This document shows positions 42,674 through 52,100 of a DNA stretch of 64,000 nucleotides, piece by piece. A model generated the notes under the pieces. That model worked only from the letters and a program-made list of their open reading frames with translations. It had not been told where the DNA came from and made no database searches. Each line of letters opens with the position of its first letter. The first letter of the stretch is position 1. A program made the position numbers and the translations under genes. Source of the DNA: Calditrichota bacterium (GTDB lineage Bacteria > Calditrichota > Calditrichia > Calditrichales > J004); assembly GCA_024277115.1 (NCBI GenBank), contig JAJRVW010000114.1:1-64000 (forward strand), written 5' to 3'.

Positions 42674-45427
42674 TTAGTTAAAGCTAATACGTGTACCCAC
42701 AACAAAACGGCGCGGGGGCGAATAAAAATTGGGTTGTGTATACCAAGTTGGGTCAACACCATCTAAATTACGGGTTTGGGCAAAAGTAAATCCGGCCTCG
42801 CCCGTATCGGCATAGACATCGTTGGGGTTTTCTGAATCGAGTAGATTATAAACCTTAAAATAAAGCTGGACATTATACTCATTAAAAGACCAGTTATAAT
42901 ACGAATTCAAATCTACGGTGAAACGGACAGGTTTATTTCGGCTATTGTCCCTTAGGCCCGGAACTACTGTGTCACCGGATTTTTTTTGTACTGCGGGAAC
43001 AGGCGTATAGGGCTGGCCTGAATTGAACCGTGCAATTATATCTGTGCCCCACTGATCGCCACCCATATATAAGTTACCATTTAATGTATGGCGTTGGTCC
43101 CAGTTTAGGGGCGTCAAAATTTTTGTTGGTTCTGCACCACCGCGCAATGCGTTTAACTCCTGCGTAGGATCGGAGTTTGTGCCCTCTGTGAGCTGAAATG
43201 TATAATCCATATTAAACGCATAGCCATCCGAAAACCTTTTCTTCAAGGAAAGTGTAACACCACGTACATTTGCAAAATCACGATTGCGGTACCTTACATA
43301 AGTTACCCCACTTGCCGGCGTCTGGTATGGGGCAGATGTGGTTACCCAATCACGAATATCCCTGTAGTAACCTGTTATGTCCATGGATACATTTTCGCTA
43401 AACTGTTGCTGCAATCCTACTTCGTACATGGTTGTCCGCTGTGGTTCCAAATCCGGGTTGCCATACGGGCCCTGATTGCTTCCCTGCTCAGAAATATTAA
43501 TTTCATCGCCTATATAAAGCTGGCCATATTGCGGGATTTGTTGGAAGATACCATAGGAAAAGTGCAGCACACCCTCATCGCTGATGGGGTAAGCAATACC
43601 AAGGCGTGGGCTTATTTGTGTTTTTACACTTGATTTTTTATACCAAAACGACTCTAGTTCAGCACGCGTGTATTTGTTCGACTCGATCTTTTCATCCAAG
43701 CCAATTGTGCCATCGCCATTTAGATCCTTATAAATATTCTTAAGTTTTATTGGGTTTAAGATATTGGGGTCTTCCAGGTCTTTTGGGATTTGACCTTTGG
43801 CATCAAAATAATCATAACGGATGCCCACATTAACAATCAGGCTTTCAAACTCCAATTTATCCTGGATATAGGCTGCCAGTTTTATCGGCTTACGTGTAAG
43901 TTGCTGGCGGATATTCAGATCGGGCTCAAATGTAAAAAGCCCCGTCCCCGATTTCTGAAATACGTTTGATTCAAAATAATATACTTCGTCGAACTGTCCT
44001 TCAATACCTGTCTTAATCTGGTTTTGTTTATTGAACTGGCTAGTGAGTTCCCACTTTAAAATTTTGCTGGAGCTATTTCTTTCAAAGCGCTCATTGTCTG
44101 TACTGCCCCGGGCAAACTGTGTTCCTCCAATACTACCCACTTCAACGGTATCGGGTGTAATAATTAAGCCCCCACTAAATGCCGGATCGGTATAACGGGG
44201 ATCATTAAAGTTTTTATAAAGGTTGGATTTCAACTCATTAAACTTATACGCAAAGGTCAGTTCATGATATGATTTTGTAGATAATGTATGGGTAAGTTTA
44301 CTGATTATACTGTAGCCAAGTTCATTGTCTCCCCGGTCGCCCAGAGGGTTTAACTTAAAATAGCGGTCATAGTTTTTACGTTCTTCCTGGTAACCAAAAA
44401 AATCCACTTTATATTTTAAGGCCGGGATAATATCCCAACTTATTGTTGCCTGGCTGCTCAGGCGGTCTTTATAGTTCATGGCAACTGCCGAGCTATCCGA
44501 TTTTGTACCATCAGGCAAATAGGCTTTTGCACCATATAACCAGCCATCACTATACCAGTGGCGGGCTGTTGCGTAAAAGTTTACCTTTCCCGGAATGATC
44601 GGGCCACTTACACTGCCCTGGAAGTTATAATCAGCAAATGGGCTTACATCATCAATATTAAAAAATGTTTTCTTCCGGCTGCTAAAATAATCACCACTCC
44701 AAATATCAAAGTCGGCCTCAAACCTGTCACTACCGGTTTTAGTGACAATATTGATTATACCGCTCATGGCATTTCCATATTCCGCATTAAATGTGCCGCT
44801 GATTACCTGCAACTCCTGGATTGATTCGTTTTCTACCTGTAAAGACTGTGTCCGGGAAAAATCATCGGTAATACTGATGCCGTTTACCAAATAAGATACT
44901 TCACTGGAACGACCACCACGGATATGGATTGCCCCTCCGGCATCTTTTACCACCCCGGGCTGTAAATCTAAGAGATCGCCAATATCCTGAACAGCCATAC
45001 GTTTTATGTCTTCGGCCTGAACACGTGTTTCGACCGAGGTTAAATCTTTCCGGATTAACGGCAATTCGGCCACGACAACAATTTCTTCCCCTTCAAAAGT
45101 CTCCGGCTCCATTTTAAAATTTAAGGTCGTAGTCAGGTCTGTCAAAACTTTAACATCGGTTAAAGTAACTTTACGATAACCAAGATATTCAGCAACAATT
45201 TTATATCGACCGGGCGGTACTTTTAATATTACATAAGAGCCATCTAAATCTGTTGCCGCCCCCAATGAGACGTTCTCCAAATAAACATTTGCACCGATAA
45301 GTGGTTCACCATTTGCTGCATCTGTAACATAGCCTACAATTTTCCCATAAGTTTGGGAGAATATTTGCTGAGGCGTAAGGAGCAGTAAAAATCCAAAAGC
45401 CAATATTTTGGCTATCCATCTTTTCAT
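42674..45427 (-). CDS. TonB-dependent receptor with carboxypeptidase-regulatory N-terminal domain
   Basis: The 917-residue protein has a signal peptide (1-24), a carboxypeptidase-D-regulatory-like domain (about 28-110, 'GKIVGYVTDAANGEPLIGANVY'), a plug domain ('IHIRGGRSSEVSYLVNGI', 'NAEYGNAMSGIINIVT') and a long outer-membrane barrel ending 'VVGTRISFN'. It is SusC-like in build and should import large ligands, probably oligosaccharides, using TonB. The 14 bp spacing to the next gene and 12 bp to the PpiC gene place it in one operon. No SusD-type lipoprotein is next to it. Confidence 0.9.
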   Translation of the reverse strand: MKRWIAKILAFGFLLLLTPQQIFSQTYGKIVGYVTDAANGEPLIGANVYLENVSLGAATDLDGSYVILKVPPGRYKIVAEYLGYRKVTLTDVKVLTDLTTTLNFKMEPETFEGEEIVVVAELPLIRKDLTSVETRVQAEDIKRMAVQDIGDLLDLQPGVVKDAGGAIHIRGGRSSEVSYLVNGISITDDFSRTQSLQVENESIQELQVISGTFNAEYGNAMSGIINIVTKTGSDRFEADFDIWSGDYFSSRKKTFFNIDDVSPFADYNFQGSVSGPIIPGKVNFYATARHWYSDGWLYGAKAYLPDGTKSDSSAVAMNYKDRLSSQATISWDIIPALKYKVDFFGYQEERKNYDRYFKLNPLGDRGDNELGYSIISKLTHTLSTKSYHELTFAYKFNELKSNLYKNFNDPRYTDPAFSGGLIITPDTVEVGSIGGTQFARGSTDNERFERNSSSKILKWELTSQFNKQNQIKTGIEGQFDEVYYFESNVFQKSGTGLFTFEPDLNIRQQLTRKPIKLAAYIQDKLEFESLIVNVGIRYDYFDAKGQIPKDLEDPNILNPIKLKNIYKDLNGDGTIGLDEKIESNKYTRAELESFWYKKSSVKTQISPRLGIAYPISDEGVLHFSYGIFQQIPQYGQLYIGDEINISEQGSNQGPYGNPDLEPQRTTMYEVGLQQQFSENVSMDITGYYRDIRDWVTTSAPYQTPASGVTYVRYRNRDFANVRGVTLSLKKRFSDGYAFNMDYTFQLTEGTNSDPTQELNALRGGAEPTKILTPLNWDQRHTLNGNLYMGGDQWGTDIIARFNSGQPYTPVPAVQKKSGDTVVPGLRDNSRNKPVRFTVDLNSYYNWSFNEYNVQLYFKVYNLLDSENPNDVYADTGEAGFTFAQTRNLDGVDPTWYTQPNFYSPPRRFVVGTRISFN

Positions 45428-45439
45428 ATAAACCTCTCT

Positions 45440-47095
45440 TTAATTATAACTGAGTTCTCTCAGTTTTTCCGGATATGACGCGAACTTTACCCTGGATTTT
45501 ATTTCTGATAATTTGTCCATTACAACGGATTCAAAGACATCGTTTGTAAGTTTTTCACTAATCTTGTTTTCCACGTTGGAAAATGGTATAAGGGCTGATT
45601 CCTTTTTTTCAATACATTGTAAAAATACAAATTTTTTCTCTTTTTCAAATGGCCCACGCCATTGGTTTGGCTTTAACATAAAAACGGTCCCGGCAAGATT
45701 TTCTAATTGAGGGGGTGAAAGAAAGCCTGTTTCCCCACTATATACCGCTGATTTACTTGTCGAATATTTTTTTGCCAACTTTGCAAAGGATTCGCCTTTA
45801 TTTAAACGCTTTTTTATGCTTGTTGCCAGCTTACTGTCATTTACCACTATCTCGCGTAAATTGATAAGCGGGGGCGTTAAAAAATCCTGTTGGTTTTGCT
45901 TATAATAATTAAATAACGAGTCTCTCGGAATTTGAATTGAATTCCTAATTGCAAGATTCATGCGATCAATCAAATAAGAATCAAATGTCCACTTTACCTT
46001 GTTTTTATATGATTCACTTTTATCAAAACCTTTATTATGGGCACGTTGTAAAATAAATTTCCGTACAAGTATACCCGTAATAAAATCTTTCATATTCTCT
46101 TTGTTTTTTATCCAGCTTCTTTGTCCATCGGAAGTAAGACGGGCAAGCTTTTTAAATTCACCTATCTTTAAAGCGCCCATTTTGGTGGAAGCAATAAGTG
46201 CATCTTCATCTTGCAGGTTATCGGCTAGTTGGAAAACATCTTCCAGTGATTTGTTTTTTATCTTTTCACTTTTAATTTGCTTAAAAATTTTATCCACAAC
46301 GCGTTGATTGAAAGAAATTTCCAATTCTTTGGCAAGAGAGTCCGAATGTCTTTTTACAGCCTGTTTATTCTCATTCTTTGTAAGCATAGTCAAAAGTTTT
46401 GAACGCTTTTTTAAATACTCCGTCTCCGTTGTAAGCGGATTGCCGATTCTCTCATCCACACGGATAATACTATAGCCATAATTTGTTTTTACCGGCGGGG
46501 AAATTTCACCAACCTTAAGGCTATAAGCCATCTCAGAAAAATTTGGTTCCATATCGTTATAAGTAAAATAGCCCAAATCCCCACCGCGGTTTTTTAAATA
46601 AGGATCATTAAAAACTTGTTTTGCCAGGTTTTCAAACGAAGCCCCGTTTTGCAAAAGCTTGTACAAAGAATCTGCTTCCTGCTTGCTTGCCGCATAAAGA
46701 TGCCGGGCTTTTAATTTTATTTCGTTTAAACGGTAAAATCTTTGTATTTTTTCTTCATCGATATTTACTTTTGGAAGAATTTCATTTCGGACATAAACAT
46801 CAAGCAATTGTTGTGTTTTAAGCCGTTCCAGCTTTTCCAGGCCTTGTTTGTCCGAGTCAAAGCCTTTGTTTTTTGCTTCAACAATAAATAATTTCTCATT
46901 CACCATTTTTTGTAAAACAGCTCGGCGAACTTCGCCATTATCAGGCAAGCTCATTTTTTTTCGCGCTTCTTTTAAACGGACAAGGTACTCCGCTTTGTCT
47001 ACAACAACACCTTCTACCTCAGCAAGAATTTCCTGCTTGTTGTTGCAAGACAGGATTAGAAAAAAAATACTGAAAATAAAGAGCTTTTTTATCAA
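45440..47095 (-). CDS. PpiC/SurA-type peptidyl-prolyl isomerase lipoprotein
   Basis: The 551-residue lipoprotein ('FLILSC', Cys 17) has a SurA-like N-terminal region. It contains two parvulin-type segments, one at about 125-235 ('RHLYAASKQEADSLYKLLQNGASFENLA') and one at about 410-505 ('REIVVNDSKLATSIKKRL'). It should assist folding of outer-membrane or surface proteins, which fits its place between an amylase lipoprotein and a TonB receptor. Its start overlaps the end of the GH13 gene by 4 bp. Confidence 0.85.
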   Translation of the reverse strand: MIKKLFIFSIFFLILSCNNKQEILAEVEGVVVDKAEYLVRLKEARKKMSLPDNGEVRRAVLQKMVNEKLFIVEAKNKGFDSDKQGLEKLERLKTQQLLDVYVRNEILPKVNIDEEKIQRFYRLNEIKLKARHLYAASKQEADSLYKLLQNGASFENLAKQVFNDPYLKNRGGDLGYFTYNDMEPNFSEMAYSLKVGEISPPVKTNYGYSIIRVDERIGNPLTTETEYLKKRSKLLTMLTKNENKQAVKRHSDSLAKELEISFNQRVVDKIFKQIKSEKIKNKSLEDVFQLADNLQDEDALIASTKMGALKIGEFKKLARLTSDGQRSWIKNKENMKDFITGILVRKFILQRAHNKGFDKSESYKNKVKWTFDSYLIDRMNLAIRNSIQIPRDSLFNYYKQNQQDFLTPPLINLREIVVNDSKLATSIKKRLNKGESFAKLAKKYSTSKSAVYSGETGFLSPPQLENLAGTVFMLKPNQWRGPFEKEKKFVFLQCIEKKESALIPFSNVENKISEKLTNDVFESVVMDKLSEIKSRVKFASYPEKLRELSYN

Positions 47096-48933
47096 TTTTT
47101 TTTCCTCTTTAAAATCAAGGCTGTTTTTTCTGCAATGGGGACATGTAAAAATTTATCCGTGGTGGAAAATACGGAACCATTTAACAAATCTACCCAACTG
47201 CTTTTTTGGATGGGATAAACTATTTCGGTTGCTTTTGCCGCATTATTAATTACAACCATAATTTGTTCGCCCTCTTTTTCACGGAGATAAATAAGCTGGT
47301 CCGAAGGGTTATCAGAGTACACAAAACGAAATGTCCCGCTCCGTAAGGCCGACTGTTCATTACGGATTTTAATAATACTTTGATAAAAATTAAACAGTGT
47401 CGAATCAAAAAACACCGGGTCAACAGGTCGTGGTGTCGTGCTAATATTTGCAAATTCCGGCTCATATACAAATTCCGGCCAAATCATCGGCTTACGTTCA
47501 CTGGGGTCGTCGGCTCCCCACATGCCGGCCTCGCTGCCATAATAAACCATCGGCGCGCCGGGCATGGTCATCTGAACCGTCACAATAAGCTTTAAAATTT
47601 GCCATTCGTGCGCGTTGGGTTTACGCACATCATAGCCAGGGTTATCATGCAGGGTTACCATCTTATCAAAAAACAAATCCGGGTTCACGATATGTGAGGA
47701 AAGCCTGTCCGTATCATGGCTGTCCATCAAGTTTAAAAGCTGGTAACGCGTTTCTTTGGCATAGCTCAAGTCTAGATCATATAGACGGTCGGCAAATTTA
47801 CCCGCAGAAATTTTCTTTTCTTTATTTATAAAAAAATCGCTCATGGCCACCGCCCAGCGATAGTTCATAACGCCGTCAAATTCATCACCTTTAAGCCAGG
47901 GTTTTGGATCCATGTACTTATTATTATCCCAGTCTTCCCAAAATATTTCTCCGGTAATGTAGGCTTGTGGGTTGATCGTTTTGACATGAACCCTAAATTT
48001 TTTCCAGAAATTGTGGTTCACCATTTCCGCTACATCCAGCCGCCAACCATCGATTCCGTCTTCGGGGTTTCCATCATTATTGGGGTCCATCCAGCGTTTT
48101 ATAGAGGCAAAAACATAATCACGCACCGGTGCAACCAAACCCTTTTCATCTTCTTTCAGCTCGGGCAACTCTTTTACGCCCGTCCATCCGGCATAATCAA
48201 ATTCATTTTGTTCGGTAGCCGGGTCGTCCCACGCATTTACAACAAACCAATCTTTAAATTTAGATTGCTGCCCTTTTTCCTGAATATCTTTAAAAGCCCA
48301 AAAATTTATGCCGGTATGATTGAAAACACCGTCCAAAATTATTCGGATATTTTTTTCATGGGCTTGTTTGATTAATTCTAAAAAGAGTTTGTCGGCTTCG
48401 GTCCATTGCCAGTTTTGGGGATTAACCGGGTCTTCATTTTCCATTATTTCAAGATCATTTTGCGGGTTGGGGCCAAAGTAGGCGTCAACGTGGTGGTAGG
48501 TGGCGGCATCGTACTTATGAAGAGAAGGCGAATGAAAAATGGGGTTAATATAAATTGTATTTATACCCAGCTCAGACAGATAATCGAGTTTATTAATGAT
48601 GCCTTGAATATCACCGCCATAACGCCGGCGTTGCACATTATGGTCAAAACCCTTGCCGTTTTGCTCTTCCCAGGGCTGCAGTTTGTACCAATCAGAAGTC
48701 CAGGGGCTAACCTGCCAGGCACTTTCAGCATCATGCGGCCAGGACCCTTTCAGGCTTTCTTTGGTTGGGTCATTGGAAGGATCGCCATTACTAAAACGCT
48801 CGGGGAAAATTTGATAAAAGATAGCATCTTCCACCCAGTGTGGGTGAACAGGCGAAGTTCTCTCTTTACAACCAAAATAAAAGAATAATAAAAGAAAGAT
48901 GAATGCTCTTTTTTGTACTAAATTTATCTGCAT
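47092..48933 (-). CDS. GH13 alpha-amylase-family lipoprotein (neopullulanase-like)
   Basis: I start at the ATG at 48933, where 'FLLLFFYFGC' gives a lipobox; the longer frame at 48996 adds nothing sensible. The 613-residue protein has GH13 motifs: region I 'ILDGVFNHTG', region II 'GWRLDVAEMV' with the nucleophile Asp (near 298), region III 'ITGEIFWED' with the acid Glu (near 328) and region IV 'MDSHDTDRL' (near 404). The 'FYQIFPERF' opening is typical of cyclomaltodextrinase/neopullulanase-type enzymes. It would act on maltodextrins at the cell surface or in the periplasm. A palindromic operator candidate lies 32-57 bp upstream of the ATG. Confidence 0.9.
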   Translation of the reverse strand: MQINLVQKRAFIFLLLFFYFGCKERTSPVHPHWVEDAIFYQIFPERFSNGDPSNDPTKESLKGSWPHDAESAWQVSPWTSDWYKLQPWEEQNGKGFDHNVQRRRYGGDIQGIINKLDYLSELGINTIYINPIFHSPSLHKYDAATYHHVDAYFGPNPQNDLEIMENEDPVNPQNWQWTEADKLFLELIKQAHEKNIRIILDGVFNHTGINFWAFKDIQEKGQQSKFKDWFVVNAWDDPATEQNEFDYAGWTGVKELPELKEDEKGLVAPVRDYVFASIKRWMDPNNDGNPEDGIDGWRLDVAEMVNHNFWKKFRVHVKTINPQAYITGEIFWEDWDNNKYMDPKPWLKGDEFDGVMNYRWAVAMSDFFINKEKKISAGKFADRLYDLDLSYAKETRYQLLNLMDSHDTDRLSSHIVNPDLFFDKMVTLHDNPGYDVRKPNAHEWQILKLIVTVQMTMPGAPMVYYGSEAGMWGADDPSERKPMIWPEFVYEPEFANISTTPRPVDPVFFDSTLFNFYQSIIKIRNEQSALRSGTFRFVYSDNPSDQLIYLREKEGEQIMVVINNAAKATEIVYPIQKSSWVDLLNGSVFSTTDKFLHVPIAEKTALILKRKKN

Positions 48934-48964
48934 CAAATAAAAGGAATTTAATTTGTTTTTGCGA

Positions 48965-48990
48965 TTAGTAACACTAAATATAGTTACTAA
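48965..48990 (-). promoter_or_regulatory. Candidate operator upstream of the GH13 lipoprotein operon
   Basis: TTAGTAAC (48965-48972) and GTTACTAA (48983-48990) form a perfect 8 bp inverted repeat with centres 18 bp apart, lying 32-57 bp upstream of the ATG. A matching GTTACTAA half-site is found at 4189-4196, upstream of the other GH13 gene. A sugar-responsive regulator such as the nearby TrmB protein is a possible binder. This is inference. Confidence 0.5.
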
Positions 48991-49076
48991 AAACAATGTG
49001 TCAAAAATATTTTTTTATAACACTAAAAAAAAACGGGAATAATTTTAAAATCCGTGTATTAATAAATGGTTAGTTT

Positions 49077-49235
49077 TTAAAAAATGGTATAAATAAACGG
49101 GGCCAATGCACTTCCACCGGTTATGGCAATAAGTAAACCCAATAATAATAAAATGGCAACGATTGGCCACAACCACCATTTTTTATTTTCTTTTAAAAAT
49201 GAAAAATATTCTATGATAATTTTAAATTTTGACAT
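49077..49235 (-). CDS. DUF5989-type small membrane protein
   Basis: The 52-residue protein from the ATG at 49235 (ribosome-binding site AAGGAA) has 'FLKENKKWWLWPI' followed by a single membrane helix and 'GSALAPFIYTIF', the usual form of DUF5989 proteins. These are commonly encoded beside SxtJ-like and carbamoyltransferase genes, which occur here about 5.6 kb away (54809-57032). The function is unknown. Confidence 0.8.
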   Translation of the reverse strand: MSKFKIIIEYFSFLKENKKWWLWPIVAILLLLGLLIAITGGSALAPFIYTIF

Positions 49236-49567
49236 CTTATTCCTTAGGATTGTAGCCAAGATTGATTTTGGGAATCATAATTTGTTTTTAAAACTACGCC
49301 AGCTCGGTTAAAAACCCAAACTTCTAATTTAAATAATTAAATATAACCAGGGGATTTTTACAATTAAAAAATAGTGTGGTTTAAGGGGAGGGAAATATAG
49401 CACAAAAAATGACAACACCATAAATACATGTGATCGGACCATTATACTTCGGTAAGATGGCTTCACCTTATGACCATAGAGCACAGAATAAATTGTTCTG
49501 TAAATCTTATATTTGGCCCTCTATCAAACTAAGGTAAAAAGATTTCACACTTTGGCGTGTATTATAA
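49236..49567. other. 332-bp intergenic region, no gene seen
   Basis: AT-rich sequence between the DUF5989 gene and the cupin isomerase gene. I see no convincing open frame, hairpin terminator or RNA gene in it. It may hold the promoter of the DUF5989 gene. Confidence 0.5.
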
Positions 49568-50362
49568 TTAAGGAACAAACTTTTTCCATTTTTCTTCTTT
49601 TAAATATGGTTTTGATACAAATTGGAACACGCCAGGACTTTTCTCAAACGTGGCGTAAATGGGCTCACCTTTTACTATTCCAAAATCCTTATAACTGGAT
49701 GGGTTTTTACAAACCAGCCTGGACTTCTCATATTTTGGATTAGTCTGCCAATTAATTTTCCCGTTTTCACTTAGCAACGGAAACCAGGCCAAACCATTGT
49801 GCGCGCGTACTTTTTCATATTCAAAGCCATACTCCCTGTCGCACCACGCGCCAAAAATCAATGGCCGCGATGGATCGGCGCTGATAGTGGCATGTGCCCA
49901 TCTTGGTGGAACAATCACTACTTCACCCGGAGTTGCCGAAACAGCATAACAATGTCCCGGGTTATCATCTGCAAATTCCTGCATATAAACGATCGCCTTA
50001 CCTGACCAGATTTCATAAATCTCGGGTGGCGACCAACCGCTATGTACCGATTTTTTATGGATATGCCCCTGGCTACGGACCGGCTCTTTTCCCAGCCGGC
50101 CTGCTGCATAAATTACAACGCCAAATAAAAGCATGCGTTCTTCCAATTCCTTTTTATGTTCTTTTCTGCCCACATCCATCGCAATGGAATACACAGTTTC
50201 CGGGCCAGGACAATCTGGCTGTAATAAACTTTTACGTATTGAATCCAGCGTACGGTTTTCCACTTTTGGGCCGAAACAATCCTTGCCATAAACAAATCCC
50301 ATGGGATTTGTTGTCGGGGTTATATCAAACCCCGGATTAAAATTCAAATTATCCACGTACAT
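49568..50362 (-). CDS. Cupin-type sugar-phosphate isomerase (archaeal GPI family), larger copy
   Basis: The 264-residue protein contains the cupin GPI motif block 'RSQGHIHKK...PPEIYEIWSG' (near 98-122) and 'PPRWAHATISADP' (near 155), which supply the metal-binding His, His, Glu and His. This family (PF06560-like) interconverts glucose 6-phosphate and fructose 6-phosphate, or related sugars, with a bound metal ion. It overlaps the ManA-like gene by 14 bp and is the last gene of a four-gene operon. A smaller family member is the first gene (53045-53632), so the two probably differ in substrate. Confidence 0.75.
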   Translation of the reverse strand: MYVDNLNFNPGFDITPTTNPMGFVYGKDCFGPKVENRTLDSIRKSLLQPDCPGPETVYSIAMDVGRKEHKKELEERMLLFGVVIYAAGRLGKEPVRSQGHIHKKSVHSGWSPPEIYEIWSGKAIVYMQEFADDNPGHCYAVSATPGEVVIVPPRWAHATISADPSRPLIFGAWCDREYGFEYEKVRAHNGLAWFPLLSENGKINWQTNPKYEKSRLVCKNPSSYKDFGIVKGEPIYATFEKSPGVFQFVSKPYLKEEKWKKFVP

Positions 50363-52100
50363 AAGCTTTCATAGTGGCACACTCTTTCCCTGCCGATTTA
50401 CCATAAGGACGGATCGTGTATTCCCCAACCGCAGCCGGTACGATAAAGGTTTCGGCATAATGGACAACAAATGGCTCAAATGATTCTTCCGGGCTTTCAA
50501 CGATTATCTCATCGCCTTCCACCAGATTAAGGACTTGCACATTATTCTCTGTATTATGAAGAACTTTTTTTGAAAACCAGTGTCGGCGGGTTTCGATAAA
50601 TTCACGCTCGTGCAAACCTGTCCGTTCTTCCCGCCAGCCATCGCCATGCGCTATTTCTTCAATTTGGTTGATCAGTTCTTTTTCCGTCCAGGATGTTGTG
50701 CGTTCCCATTGTATAACGTTTTCCCCATGCTCAATGTTTATGGGCCTGGGTAAACCATCCATGCCAAGCCGTCCCCAATCCCATAATTTAAAAGTAAAAA
50801 TGTAAGGCGTAGCGCTGATCTCAAGAACCATGCTGTCTTTTCCGGAGCAATGAATTGTTCCTGCCGGGATCAAAAAATGGTTATGCTTTTTTGCCGGCCA
50901 GGTTTGTACATGTTTTTTCGCTTCAAAGGGGCTGCCACCTTTTTGAGCATTTTTTAATTCCGTTATCATCGCGTATGGATCTATTCCGTCTTTTAAACCA
51001 AGATAAACCTCCGCCCCCGGCTTGGCATCCATTAAATAATAGCTTTCGTCCTGCGTATAGTGAAGCCCAAAATTTTCCTGAATATATTCGGTAAGCGGGT
51101 GTACCTGAAGGCTCAGGTTGCCACCGTCCATCGTATCCAAAAAATCAAAGCGAATGGGAAACTCGTCACCGAAACGGGCATGGACTTTAGGGCCCAATAG
51201 TTTTTCGGGTTGATAAAAAACTACATTTATAGATGGAATTTCCAGGGCAACTCCATCAACATCTAAAAGCAGGCTGTTTTCTTCGGGCACACAATTAAAG
51301 CACCAGGCAAAATTTTCTTCGTCTTTATTCACCCCACAAACATCCTTCATCCATTGCCCGCCCCAGGGACCCGGATCAAAAAAGGGCACTACACTAAATG
51401 GGCGCGATACGGCTTCAAGCAATCCCGCCAAGTGTGTTTTTCCACTGATCATTTTTGGAGTATCATTTTGATTTGTGTCCAACACAAAATCCATTTTTTC
51501 AAATAAGGATTTCTTGTGTTTATCGCAAACACGCCAATCGACAAAATAGGCCTGTTTATATTGTCGGGTAAAGTCTTCCCGACTGTTTTCGACCCCTAAA
51601 TTACTAATTTCCCGTCGCCGGAAACGCTGCTGGATTTCCCAACGCGCCATATCGGCATAAACAAGAATATCCGTTTTTTCCAAAAGTAAAGACGCGCCGC
51701 ATCCATAGATAACAATCAAACCTTTTTGGCATTGATGAACCTCTCTTTTAAGCCGCCCGGTTTTTTCAGGATCAAAAAATTGGGCCAGTTTTAAACGGGT
51801 CATATACCCAAAAATACGGTCATCGGTCACATCCGGATAAACCAGTTTTTTAATTTTCCCGGGTGGGTACATGCCCTGCTTCACATCAATAAATAAATCA
51901 GGCGAAAGACCTTTTTTTAGTTCATTAATAATTTGCCTGTCATTGACACCATGGTACGTTTCGACAGTAATAATTTTTAACTCTTGATCAAATTTTTCAA
52001 TTTCCCCAAGCAGCCTTTTACAAATGGCATCCCAGCCCTGGAAGCATTTATGCTTGCCATTTAGTTTTATCCTTGGGAATTTATTAAACACTAGCACCAT
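50349..52100 (-). CDS. Class I mannose-6-phosphate isomerase-like protein with large N-terminal extension
   Basis: The 583-residue protein has a C-terminal ManA-type cupin part (about 245-583) with 'LSLQVHP' (near 329) and 'HFLIPAGTIHCSG' (near 408), the zinc-binding blocks of type I phosphomannose isomerase. The first 240 residues form an alpha/beta region with 'GLIVIYGCGASLLL' and 'ILVYADMARWEIQQRF', resembling a nucleotide-kinase-like fold without a P-loop; I cannot name it. The normal ManA length is about 320-400 residues. Sugar-phosphate isomerisation is likely but the exact substrate is uncertain. Confidence 0.75.
   Translation of the reverse strand: MVLVFNKFPRIKLNGKHKCFQGWDAICKRLLGEIEKFDQELKIITVETYHGVNDRQIINELKKGLSPDLFIDVKQGMYPPGKIKKLVYPDVTDDRIFGYMTRLKLAQFFDPEKTGRLKREVHQCQKGLIVIYGCGASLLLEKTDILVYADMARWEIQQRFRRREISNLGVENSREDFTRQYKQAYFVDWRVCDKHKKSLFEKMDFVLDTNQNDTPKMISGKTHLAGLLEAVSRPFSVVPFFDPGPWGGQWMKDVCGVNKDEENFAWCFNCVPEENSLLLDVDGVALEIPSINVVFYQPEKLLGPKVHARFGDEFPIRFDFLDTMDGGNLSLQVHPLTEYIQENFGLHYTQDESYYLMDAKPGAEVYLGLKDGIDPYAMITELKNAQKGGSPFEAKKHVQTWPAKKHNHFLIPAGTIHCSGKDSMVLEISATPYIFTFKLWDWGRLGMDGLPRPINIEHGENVIQWERTTSWTEKELINQIEEIAHGDGWREERTGLHEREFIETRRHWFSKKVLHNTENNVQVLNLVEGDEIIVESPEESFEPFVVHYAETFIVPAAVGEYTIRPYGKSAGKECATMKAYVRG

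Noticed and set aside
48406-48888. A 160-residue plus-strand frame
   Set aside because: It is antisense to the N-terminal half of the GH13 lipoprotein, which has all catalytic motifs.
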